A stretch of DNA of 64,000 bases from Barthelona sp. PCE (lineage: Eukaryota > Metamonada: BaSk clade). Where the stretch lies: positions 1,550,001 to 1,614,000 of the forward strand of contig JAUFOR010000002.1 in NCBI GenBank assembly GCA_040285745.1, read 5' to 3'. The notes under the pieces are model-generated. The model saw only the letters and a program-made list of their open reading frames with translations. It did not search any database and was not told the origin of the DNA. Below, in pieces: positions 1 to 10,700 of this stretch. Position numbers and translations under genes: made by a program. Each line of letters starts with the position of its first letter. The stretch's first letter is position 1.

Positions 1-1
1 G

Positions 2-1735
2 CCAGAAATCTTAAGCATTACTGACTTTGATGAGTATGATTTGGTCTTCTTCATAACAGTTGGAAAGATGATCTTTCGTTGGGCAAATGTTTTCATGAAG
101 GGACTGATAAAGAATCTAAACCTTACAGTTCTTATATTTGTTTACTATTCATTTTGCAAAATTTTTGAGTTTAACATTGTTCCTGATTTGGGCACTATTC
201 TTGTTTTCATCTTGTTTAATACTGATTTTCCTAAGAACAATCATCGTTTTGAGCTGAGTAATATGTCAGCTATGGTAAATTTTGAGTTTTTAAATGACAA
301 ACTGTATAATGGTATCAGTGGTAGGGTTTTAAAATTTGTCTTAGGTATACTGCTTTTTAAGTGCATGAAAGACAGTGATCCAACTATTTTCAGACGAACG
401 GTAAGTTCAAACATGGCTAAGCGCAATTATTTACAGATAATGAATCACAAAAACTTTATTAAAACTAAGTTTACAAACAGTTACATGAAGAAAATCATCG
501 CTGCCGTGGAGAAAAATGTTAAAAATAAGAAGCTTACTGTTGAACTAATACCAAAGTGGATGTATGAATGGGAGAAAATGGAGTTCAAAGAAATTCAGCG
601 TTATGAATCACCGTGTTGCGACACTTTGAGCTTTTACAATGTGTATTACAATACATTTCATTTGCATTACAAACGATATCTTAATATCCCCAGTGATATT
701 AATAGCAGATGCTTCTGTTTCCATTGTATTAAAAAGAGCAACTCATATATTGCACATAGAGAAGTTTTAAATGTTTTCCAAGGCATTTTCTCTACTGAGA
801 AACTAGTATCACTCCTTACTGCCAGTGTATCAAAATCGAAACCAAACAAATCTAAAAAGATGGGTAAGAAACTGTCATCAGGAACGTGCGAAAGCTGTTC
901 CCAGTTCACACCTGAACAGCCTGAATTGAGAAATATCACAACCCAGTTTCCAAAGCGGAAGCAAGTCTCCTTGTCTATTGTCACTGCAACAATTGTCAGC
1001 TCTGTTGAATCAATCCTGATATCAAAAGAGCTGACAGATCGAGACGTATATGCGCCAATTTCAATTATACTGTCTTCAGATGAGTCTCATCAACGACGTC
1101 TTGCCTCCTTTTGTTACAACCAATACAGCCTGGCTGCACAGTTAGGATTGACTGTTGTTCATCCGGATGAGCAGCTTCTCAACTCTGTCACTTGTGATTC
1201 AAAACTACAGTTGAATCTTATAATGCTCTTCTTTTTTGGTCCTTATTATGCGTTTCCCATGCTCGTTGACCGTGATAACCTGCGGGAAACACTAAACAAA
1301 CACAAGCTCTTCACTTTGGCCGATGCAATTGACGAACTAACAGTTTCCCAATTGATTACTTTTGATTTTTGTGATTTAAATGCCCTAAATGTAGGAATAC
1401 CCGTGGTGGAGCTTTTGAATAGGATCACGAAAACATATTACAGTATGTTTGATGTTGACATTACACCTTTAGATTTCTGTGTTGGAACAATAGAAAGAGA
1501 AGAAATGAGCCTGAGACAAGCCTATCCTGAGATGCACGTTGCTTATTCCATTCTCATGCCGCGTTTTTTACTGTTACGCATTTCGATGAGTAATGCTGAA
1601 TCTTTTGAGGAAAATTTTGCATATGATGATGTTTTATCTTTGCTTTATCAAGAACTGGTTGCAAACACCGCTTTTGAACGCAAGTTTCCTATTTCGTATG
1701 CTAAAAGCAAACCTCTGAAATATTCAGCTAAATAG
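2..1735 (+). CDS. Unknown protein, 5' end outside window
   Basis: The frame is open from the left edge of the window (codons read from base 2) to TAG at 1733-1735, so this is the C-terminal 577 codons of a longer protein. I do not recognise the family. A hydrophobic stretch lies near the visible N-terminus (about residues 30-75), and a cysteine-rich patch with C-x-C-x2-C spacing follows (around base 710-730). The middle is a Lys/Ser-rich linker with two further cysteines (C-x2-C near base 885-900). The C-terminal 230 residues look globular and helical. AATAAA-like sequences follow the stop at about 1768-1780. Function unknown; the gene itself is supported by length and even codon use. Confidence 0.75.
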   Translation, partial: PEILSITDFDEYDLVFFITVGKMIFRWANVFMKGLIKNLNLTVLIFVYYSFCKIFEFNIVPDLGTILVFILFNTDFPKNNHRFELSNMSAMVNFEFLNDKLYNGISGRVLKFVLGILLFKCMKDSDPTIFRRTVSSNMAKRNYLQIMNHKNFIKTKFTNSYMKKIIAAVEKNVKNKKLTVELIPKWMYEWEKMEFKEIQRYESPCCDTLSFYNVYYNTFHLHYKRYLNIPSDINSRCFCFHCIKKSNSYIAHREVLNVFQGIFSTEKLVSLLTASVSKSKPNKSKKMGKKLSSGTCESCSQFTPEQPELRNITTQFPKRKQVSLSIVTATIVSSVESILISKELTDRDVYAPISIILSSDESHQRRLASFCYNQYSLAAQLGLTVVHPDEQLLNSVTCDSKLQLNLIMLFFFGPYYAFPMLVDRDNLRETLNKHKLFTLADAIDELTVSQLITFDFCDLNALNVGIPVVELLNRITKTYYSMFDVDITPLDFCVGTIEREEMSLRQAYPEMHVAYSILMPRFLLLRISMSNAESFEENFAYDDVLSLLYQELVANTAFERKFPISYAKSKPLKYSAK

Positions 1736-1963
1736 TTACTTTTTGTTCCATCTTGTTGATAATTTACAATAAACAATAAATTGTGTCATATTTAGACCTT
1801 CTAAAAAGAATTTAAAGTGCTGCTGCAATATAGAAGAAGATACTCGAAATTTCAGCTCATGACCATAACTTTAAGGATTCTATTTTGGACTAAAAACATT
1901 AAAACTACACCATGTTTTCAAGATTCATGCAAAAATAGTAAACTGATCTTTGATACTTGATTT

Positions 1964-1976
1964 TCACTTTTCATAA
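1964..1976 (+). promoter_or_regulatory. Initiator-like motif upstream of ARL13-like gene
   Basis: TCACTTTTCATAA lies 20 nt upstream of the ATG at 1997. It matches the published Trichomonas initiator consensus (TCA-Y-T-W-Y-TCATTA) at all but one position. Related motifs lie at 31254-31265, 18163-18184 (minus strand) and 45521-45540 (minus strand). The role is inferred from position and resemblance only. Confidence 0.4.
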
Positions 1977-1996
1977 CCTTTTCTAATAATTGAGCG

Positions 1997-2626
1997 ATGT
2001 TAAGCTTGGGTAGGTACGTATACAGAAAGATAATTCAGCAGGAACAACGCAATGTAGCTCTATTTGGTCTTAGTAGCGGAGGAAAAACCAGTTTGCTGAA
2101 TTATCTCAGCAATATTGCAGGAAACGATCGTAGACAGAGGTTGGTGCCCACAGTAGGCGTTAATTTGATGAAACTAAAGTTTCCTAGCGTTGAGGTTAGT
2201 GTTTATGATTTGGGCGGTGGTTCTGCTGCTGTTGACAGATGGCATAACTATTATGATCGCATCCATGGCATTTTCTATGTCGTTGATAGCTCAGAATGCA
2301 TTGAAAACAGCATGAAAATTTTTGATGAACTCCGTACAAGTGAGCGATTGCGTGATGTTTTTATTGCTCTTTGTTTCAACAAAAAGGATCGTGCAGAGAC
2401 CATTTCGTGCTATGAGATGGTCATTGAGAAGTATCTTGAAGACCCTCGTCTTGAGATTTTTGAAACATGCACCCTACCACCTTCAACAGTTACGCAATCC
2501 GTCAATGAGGAATTTCAACCTGGAGTTGGCGTTCGCGAAGCAGTGGAGTGGATGAACGAGTCTCTTGTTACAACATCAATCGGTCAATCTAGAAAGGAAG
2601 CTGTTGAACACACAATTAAACGCTAG
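1997..2626 (+). CDS. ARL13-like ciliary small GTPase
   Basis: An Arf/Arl-family GTPase of 209 aa. The P-loop GLSSGGKT is at residues 24-31, switch I PTVG at 51-54, and the base-recognition motif NKKD at 128-131. Switch II reads DLGGG at 71-75, so the catalytic Gln of the Arf DxGGQ motif is Gly, as in ARL13B. The following segment (RWHNYYD, then a VVDSSE strand) also resembles ARL13B. ARL13B acts in the ciliary membrane, including as an exchange factor for ARL3. This copy is short (ARL13B is about 430 aa) and lacks the long C-terminal coiled-coil/proline-rich tail, and no palmitoylation Cys is obvious at its N-terminus. Its stop is 1 nt from the stop of the convergent CFAP52 gene. Start chosen at the first ATG, 20 nt after an initiator-like motif. 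Confidence 0.72.
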   Translation: MLSLGRYVYRKIIQQEQRNVALFGLSSGGKTSLLNYLSNIAGNDRRQRLVPTVGVNLMKLKFPSVEVSVYDLGGGSAAVDRWHNYYDRIHGIFYVVDSSECIENSMKIFDELRTSERLRDVFIALCFNKKDRAETISCYEMVIEKYLEDPRLEIFETCTLPPSTVTQSVNEEFQPGVGVREAVEWMNESLVTTSIGQSRKEAVEHTIKR

Positions 2627-2627
2627 T

Positions 2628-4608
2628 TTATTGACTGAAATAATTAAGAATACATATACTGGAATCCTGTGACACTACAATAAGCTGCAATAGATCAGAA
2701 GACCACTTAATTGAGGTGACACCTTGGCAATGAGTCTGAAGTGATGCAGCAAGCTTCCTGTCAACAACATCAAAAACATATACCCATCCAGTGGCGTCAC
2801 CGACAGCAAGCAGGCGCTCACCTCCAACAGCCATACAAGTCAAATGCACCATTGATTTCTGACCGTTGATACCGTTGACATCAAATGAGAGCATCGGCTC
2901 CTCATACATGCTGTCCCAGAATGAGATCTTACCACCCAGATCACACGTAACGAGATGACGGTCACCAATGTTATTGAGCTGGTCCATAGCGCTGAATCCA
3001 TGCAAATTTTTCACATGAACACAATGCTGATTAGAACGAAGCCCCTTACGCATATCTAAGCTAATGATGCTCTTATCGTATGAGCATGCATGAATGTAAA
3101 GCTCTGTCTCTGTAGAGTCATTTGCGTTAATATGACGACCATCCATACCACGAGCACGCAACTTTCTCACTCTTTTTTCTTCGATAACGATACCGGTTGC
3201 AGCACTAGTAAATTCTGAGAATTGTCGTACAGGCTGTAGAGTCTTGGTAGACCATACTCGAACTGATCCATCTGCGCCACCAGTCGTGAGCAGATCACCA
3301 TCTGTACTTACATCAATTGAGCACACGCTCTCACGATGCGCGTTGGGGATATCCCACAGTAAGCGAAGATTGTCATCTTCATCTCTGAAGCAGCGAATGG
3401 AACCGTCTGAAAACCCAAACACATTGATGTTGCCAGCACGTGTTGAGCAAACTGGAACTACATTGGTTTCGAAACCAACAACGGACTTGACCGAATAATC
3501 GTCAAGAGACCACACACGAATTGTGTGATCATCTGAGCTTGTGACAAAGGAAGTGTTGTTCTCTGATATATCCAATGTCCTGATTGCACCAACGTGATTG
3601 TGTTTAACAGATTGCACAGCCATTGTGAGAGGATCAATGACGTATTGAAGACCGTCACCACTCACAACAACGACACTGACACCATCGTATACAGTACACA
3701 TTGTTGAAATAGTGTTTTCCAATTGGACTTGTGCGAGAGTCTCAAACTTGATATCGTAACCTTCAACAGTCATCATTTTACCATCACCTGCTGCCAACAC
3801 GAAACGTGAGTGGCCGAGCGGTACAACAGCTGTAACACCCAAGGATCCCACAGCAATGGAATGACGGAAAACAAGAGAAGTAGCACTGAAAACGCATATT
3901 TCTCCAGTTGTATTACCCAAGATAACATTACCGCCTTCATCACAAGTACCACAAATGTACTCACGCACAAGACCCTGAGATGGGAGTGTGCATACCTGAG
4001 AGTGAACGCGATGGCACAATTGAGAATTGTTATAAATGAGTTTGTGCAACACCGGGTTACTTCCATCAACTGTCCACAACCAGTACTCCGGGAATCTGGA
4101 TTGGCGGTTTGTTGCAGCCCAACAACCAACTGAAGATGGCTTCTCATGGTTGTACACCCCAATAATTGTAAGTGTATCAATTTCATAAACACAGAGTGAT
4201 CCATCTGAGCCTACACATGCAAGGAACTCACCATCATCTGAAAAGCTAACGTTCAATATTTTCTCACCCTGACTGTTCAACGTTCTGATGTGTTGAAATG
4301 AATAAAGATCAAATAATGATACTGAAGCTGCAGGCGTTCTGGGAAAGTCGGGAGAATAAGTTCCCACGGCAATTAATCTGTTTGAAACTGCAACTGTGCT
4401 AACTGGGTTCTCCAAAAATGGAAGTTTCTTTTGCTGATTCCTAAACGTTAGAGTCACTGTGCAACTCGTGCTATACATACAAATCTTGCAGATTATCGAA
4501 AATAACCGTTGATCCAAGCGGATATATGATAGTTGCAGAATCGTTTGGATGATGCATTAAGGATTTACGGAACGTAGCCGTGTTACCGATGATTCTTTCG
4601 ATTTCCAT
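2628..4608 (-). CDS. CFAP52: CFAP52 (WDR16)-like WD40 ciliary protein, one intron
   Basis: Exon 1 is 4608-4481 and exon 2 is 4440-2628, with a 40-nt intron between them. The joined frame is 1941 nt (646 aa), close to CFAP52 in animals (about 620 aa). Exon 1 supplies the family N-terminus (a YPLGSTVIF motif matching YPLGCTV in CFAP52), which confirms the splice. The rest is two stacked WD40 propellers with many x-W-D/x-V-W strand ends. One segment (NAHRESVCSIDVSTDG) aligns with the matching CFAP52 blade. CFAP52 is a microtubule inner protein of motile axonemal doublets. The stop codon is 1 nt from the convergent ARL13-like stop. Reading exon 2 alone would give a false N-terminus running through the intron. 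Confidence 0.85.
4441..4480 (-). other. Spliceosomal intron in CFAP52 (40 nt)
   Basis: Donor GTATGT starts at 4480 and the acceptor AG ends at 4441. A CTAAC branch-like motif is directly followed by GTTTAG, so branch site and acceptor are fused. Removing the 40 nt restores the frame and joins two segments that align to CFAP52. Confidence 0.9.
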
Positions 4609-4708
4609 TGCCCAACTGTACAAAAAAAAAAACCTGATAAGGAATAAGAAGCAATAACAGGAAAACCAAAAAAAAACTAAGCTATTTACATTAATGATAA
4701 TAAAAGAA

Positions 4709-7700
4709 TCAAACGAGTGACTCTAGCTTGTTGTTTGACATGTTTTTAAGCAGGTCATTCAACCTGCTTTTTAATACAGTCTTTTTTTGCTTGGAAGTGA
4801 TAATAAAAGCTTTAACAGCATCTTTACGAGAGCTAAAGTACGCTTTCCACAACCCATCGAATTCAAATGAATGACTACGATGTGTTATGAAGATCTTATA
4901 GGCACGAGTGAGAACAGAAGCAAATGTGTCTGAAAGGATAAACTCATCCTTATCGCTACGTTCGACTAGGGTGTATTTCGATGAAACAGACCGAAGCTCT
5001 GAAATAAGAGCTACGAGAGAATACGCTGCGATAGCGTTAATATTTGGAAAATTGGAATCGCTAACAACATCAATGCTTGGGAAACATAAATCTGAAACAC
5101 CAGATGCCAACTGTTTAAGGGAATGGAATATAAGGGTGTTTTTGACATCAATTTGAGGTAAATTATCTACTTTCTCTTCTTCAATGTTAGCCACAACATG
5201 ACTACGTGGTGTTCGATATGTGATCGATCCTGAATTGTACGGTACTCTGGAACCCATTGTATTGCGCAGTCGTGAAGATACTAGCGCTGCTGCTGATGCA
5301 CCAGTTTGTCCAGTTGTCTTGAGATTGAGCTTGGGTACTGGCAAAACGACAGTTTTATCTTTCTTGCTCCTCTTTTTCGTTGGCTTGTTTGTTCTGGCAT
5401 ACAGCAAACTGTGTAAAAATGCACGTGATGTCTGGTTTTGTTGACAGGTCTCGAAGAATAAGAGCATAAGAAAAGCCTCATCCATAACGGCAATGTCGAA
5501 TGGCATATCACTGTTAGTGATCTCCTTCTGCATCTTTCGACGTGACTTCTCTGCTGTAGCCATCGCTCGAGCCATCGGTGTGAGAGAGATTGTCTCTTTG
5601 ACTATACAATCAATAACAGGTGTACGAAGCAGCTGTAACAGTGCCTCATCCTCTTCTGTAAGTGGAGAAACATCCTTTCTTGGAGTTGGGGTCCTTGGCG
5701 TCTTCCTGTGAACAGGAGCCGGATCAGGTTCAGTATTCACCTCCAATGGGTTTATAGGACACACGTCCAACTTGATGGGAGGCAATGAAACATCGTTCTT
5801 GGACTTGTGAATAGACTTTAATGTGATACCACTTCCCGGTCGACCAACTCTAATTCTGCCTGAATGAATTGGTGAGATGTTTGGTGTGGGATCTACGGAT
5901 TTAAGTGCATTAACCAACATCATATCGTCTTCCATTGTGTCACTCCACTGTGTAGATACCGTCTCGGCATCAGAAGCGCCAACAACAGACTTCCAGTCAT
6001 CTTCGTCAGTTTCTGGGAGTAATGAATCTAGATCGATCGTTGTGGGTGTGTAATCAACTTTCTTGTCGATATAATTAAAAACACTACCCTGGTTCAAAGC
6101 ACCGTAGTCGATATCGGGCAACTCCACCGAGTCCAGATCGACAAAGTCTAACTCCGACTCATTGTCAGTTTCAGTTTCAGAATCCAAACCATGAAGTTGA
6201 ATTTCGTCAGCTTTAGGCACTCCAGTTCTGATTCGCTTGTTCTTTGGCGTTACACTCAGAAGCTCAACTGCCTTACGTGCAGCGACACCATTGCGGATAA
6301 CACGACCTAGCGCCTTAGGTGCACCTTTCGAAAACTGAACTGATTGGATCTCCAAAGGACGATCGGTTATTGGTTCTGGTTCTGGTTCTTGCTCGCGAAC
6401 AGATGCGGCTGACTCAACTCCACTTAGATGTGATATGAAATCAAGTTCGCTTTCGGATTCACTCAGTGCAACTGAAACGACGGGTGGTTTAGCAATGTCG
6501 ACTGTGATATTAGGAACAGTCGGACGCCAACGATGATCTCTTGACGCAGCCATACTATCAGTGAGCTTTTCATTGAGTACAACACTCTTTCCTGTATCCT
6601 CATCGTGGAATAAAATGGGCTCTTCCAATCTGGTCTCAGAACCGTCTGAGTCATAAGACAGCTTTTTTCGCCTGTCTCCTGGATCGCGCACATGTAGGGA
6701 ATGGTGCTTGGGCCGTGATTCACTGAATGGATGCAGTTTTGGCTGCTTGTTCGGCGATACGAAATTTTTGCTTATTGAATCTGTAAAAATCTCAACTTTC
6801 TTTCGGGTACGTCTGGATCGGGCATCCTGAACGCTCTCTGATGCACCAACATAACTTTTCTTCAGCGGTTCAACAACTTCTTTCTCAGCAATCTGTTCAT
6901 AATTGTACGGCGTTCCGTCATCGTAAACTAAATGCACCGGTGTATTATCCGATAACTCTCCATTAAACCCCATGATGAGGGCTGTACGCGGTGTGAGTGG
7001 TCTGGGCGACTCCACCTCGATAACGGGTTCTTGATTAGATGTAACATTAGTGAAAACGACAGGTGTTGTGATCAACTCATCTTCCTCGGTCTCTGAAGTA
7101 GTAGTTGAGAGTAATTCATTAACCATCTCAGTGTCTGACTCAGTCTGATGCTCTTGATAAAGATCGACATTTGCTGCTTGCGTTTCAGGGTCTGACATAT
7201 CATCAATTACATCGACAGGTATGCGTTCTAGCTCGCCGACAGAACACTCAGTGTCAGAGCGGTATGTGTCAAGATGATCGCTCTCAGAAATGATTGACAT
7301 TGACACCTCACTCAGCTGATCAAAGTCAAGTTGATGCATGACACTGGGGCGGCGGTTAACATCCATAGGTGCGTTCATGAAACTTGGGCGACGTTCTTTC
7401 CTTCTTGATTCTGTGATGCTGAACCTGCGATGGTGTGACACCGATGCAGGATCAAAAAACGAGGTTGTTAGGTCAACTGCGCCCTCCAAATCCTCTACAA
7501 TGTCATCATTCATACTAGCAGATTCGTTATCATAATTCGTTGACCTGACGTCACTCAACGAATGTTCTTCAGGTATAACATCAACGCGAGTTATATGCGT
7601 GTCAACTTGAAGCGCGATCAGGTCGTTATCGGACGCTATATATGATCCACGACGGTGACCAAACGCATGAACTTCAATTCCTTCAAGGTGCACAACAGGT

Positions 7701-10700
7701 TTTCTGTAGTCTTCCTCTGTGAACTTGTCAAGCTCACGGCGACGACGCTGTTCCAGCTCATGCTGCAACCGCTGACGAATAAGCATTCGCATGCGGACAG
7801 GGATGCTGCTGGACCACTGTTTACCTGTCAACGAAAGCGTCTCATCCGGTTCAAATTCGTTGCCAAACGAGTATACGTGGCCCTCGAGTACGGTCCCTGT
7901 CACGCTGTGTCTGCGCAAGTTGCCAGACTTGGTACCAAGGAAAAGATTCTTAAGCGCCGCCTCATTCTGCAGGGGAGTAACTGTAACATCACCTATTAAC
8001 TTACCTGGCAGTGCAAGAGACATGCGACGCTCTCTAGTCATCAGTGATGGCTGACCTGAGGCTAAATTGATACCCAGTTCAGCAAGTGACGCAACATGTT
8101 CATCAATTGCAACACTGACACTACTCTCTAGCATCTTTGACATCTTTGACAATGCTTTCTCCTCAACGGTCTTCTTCTTACCTCCAACGGCAGATGTAAC
8201 AAGTCCAAATAATCCTTCGTCCTCAGGCTCCTGTGATTTCTCCATCTGCATCTCGTAAGCAGCCATCATTTGCTGTAAAATGAGTTCCTCTGCATTTGCA
8301 AGGTTTTCTTCCTCCTCAATACGCTGTCTATTTGCTTGGGCAATAGTATCCAGCCGCTCGGAAGAGTTAAATAACTTCGCTTCTGTTTCTTCCTCCATAC
8401 GTTTAACCTGTTCAAAATATTCTGCAGCCTCCGCCTCCTTCCGTTTCTTCAACTCCTTCATATTGCGCAAACGCGCTTTGAGAGCCTTTGCAGCCAATTC
8501 CTCAGCACGATCATCGTTAAAAATGGCGTACAGTTCATCTTTCTTCCTCTTTTCCTCCACTATACGGTTGATCTCATCCTCTCTTGCCTTTGCTGCTTTT
8601 TCAGCACGCTCCATCCGCAAAAAGTCAGCGTTGTTACGCTTCTGTTGTTGTTCTCTCTCCAGTTCTTGCTTACGCCGTAAAGCTTGCTGTTTCTTACGAA
8701 TTTCTTCTTCAGCCACTGCCTTCTTGCGATCTAACTTCTTCTTAAAGTCATCTCTTATCTCTTGGGCGTATCCTGCCCATTCTTTCGTCTGCTCATCTCT
8801 CTCACGACGCTTCATTTCAGCAAGTTCATCAAAGTCAACGTCAGAGACTTCTTCTACACTTTCAAACTCTTTCAATTCGTCAACTTCACTAGTGAAAGAC
8901 TGTATAGGGGTACCCTCAAAATCTGTAGAACGGAACAAACTTGATCTTCGATTTTGGGTTTCACTCTCGAAAGAAGTAGAATGCTTGCGCATTATTTCTT
9001 CGGCAGAAGAAACCATATCACGATTTGATATACTCTTCCTTCTTGCAAAGTTCTTCTGGCGTCGTTCTCTCTGTCTATCCGCAACGCTCATCTTTCCTTT
9101 CCGCTTTCCATCATCATCCTCGTCTTCATGATCTTCATGCTCTTCAGATTCATGCGGAACATCAAATACGGAATCCGATAATGAATCAAGTGATTCAATT
9201 GAATCAAAACTGCCAATGTTCTGCTCCACAATATCCTCAGATTCTTCGTACAAACTACCTGCAGAATCGAATCTTTTCAGCAACATTGCCTTCTTCTTCT
9301 CACGTAGCACTCTTCGTCGCTCTTTAGCTTCTTCACTCAGTTCTGAAGCTTTAGACATCTCGTCGTTGTGAATCATCTCATTAACTGACATACCAACTAG
9401 TGCTACTCCACTACTGTTACGAGATATCACTGACAGCTCTGACTGTGAAACATCTAGCAACTCTGGCGTATGAGACTCGACATCTAAAACAAGGAACTCA
9501 TCGTTATTGTTCACATTCTTCAGTTGTGGCTGCTTGACTTTATCATTGGTACCAATACCAATACCAACGTCGGGAGTCCGGACGTTTGGTTGATTGGGAG
9601 TGGAAACATCCACATGCAAAGATGTTACAGAAACATCAGAGACATGAGAGACATGCTCTTCTCCTTCAACCTTATCCAAATCAAAGTGTTCGTCGAACTC
9701 TTTCTCATTGAGATTGAGGAACTTAACGATCGACTCTGGTGCCACCATTGGCTCATCGTCAGTAAGAATACCGTCTGTATCTGGCTCACTAAGACCCATA
9801 GAAAACTGAAGGATGTCACTGCGTTGTCTACTATCATATCCGCTAAATCCGTACATGAGTGGATCTGTCTGCTGTGGATCCTCAAGACTTTGCGGAGGAG
9901 GCCGAGCCAATAATTCAAATAAAGGGTTGCTTTCAGTCAGCTTCACCTGCTCATTGATTATCTTAAGAAGAGACTCACCATCATTCGTGTTACGGATAAT
10001 GCTCACGCGTTCGTCGAATGAAGATTGCGCCTGCTTGAAGAACTGCATCTCCTGATGTCGAGAATAAACATCCATATCAGCCATTAAAGCCATCTCTCTC
10101 TGTTGACTCTGTTCCTCCTCCTCAAGGGACCGCTCCTTCGCGATGATTTGATGCTGGTTGTCAATCATCCCAAGCAACTGACTCACGCCAGAGCTATCAA
10201 TTGAAATCTGTTCTTTGACTTTAGCGGATTTTGCCTTCTTCTTCCGTCTCTTCTTTCCAGATTTCAATCTTTTCTTTTTCATTTTCTCAGCTTCGATTAG
10301 CTTAATCTCATCTTGAGTCTTACGTTGCCATCGAACAACAGTAACAATACGAACGACAGTTTCGTTATCAATCTCATCTTCAACCTCCGTGTCGACCTCA
10401 AACTCAAAAAAGAAATCTGCCTGCGATGCTGGAGGGGGACGATAACGGATTATCTGCTGGTTCTCCTGTGATGGGTCTTCACCTTCATCGTCATAAGCAT
10501 CGAAATTAAATCCAACACCGAAATTGCGTATTATCCTCTTTAAATTCTTAGGTAAAGTAAAGTATGGGTTTTTCTTGCGGATCTGCTTCAGCTGTTTCTC
10601 TATCTTGAAGTTTAAAAATATGGAATCAAAAAATCGTTGTTTGTTCATCCAAATCTCTGTATTCTTCAATATAAGCTCACTAAATAACAACTTCTTCTGC

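Noticed and set aside
8280-9131. 283-codon plus-strand frame inside the giant Sfi1-like gene
   Set aside because: Ser/Phe/Leu-rich shadow of the Glu/Lys/Arg-rich coiled-coil coding on the opposite strand.
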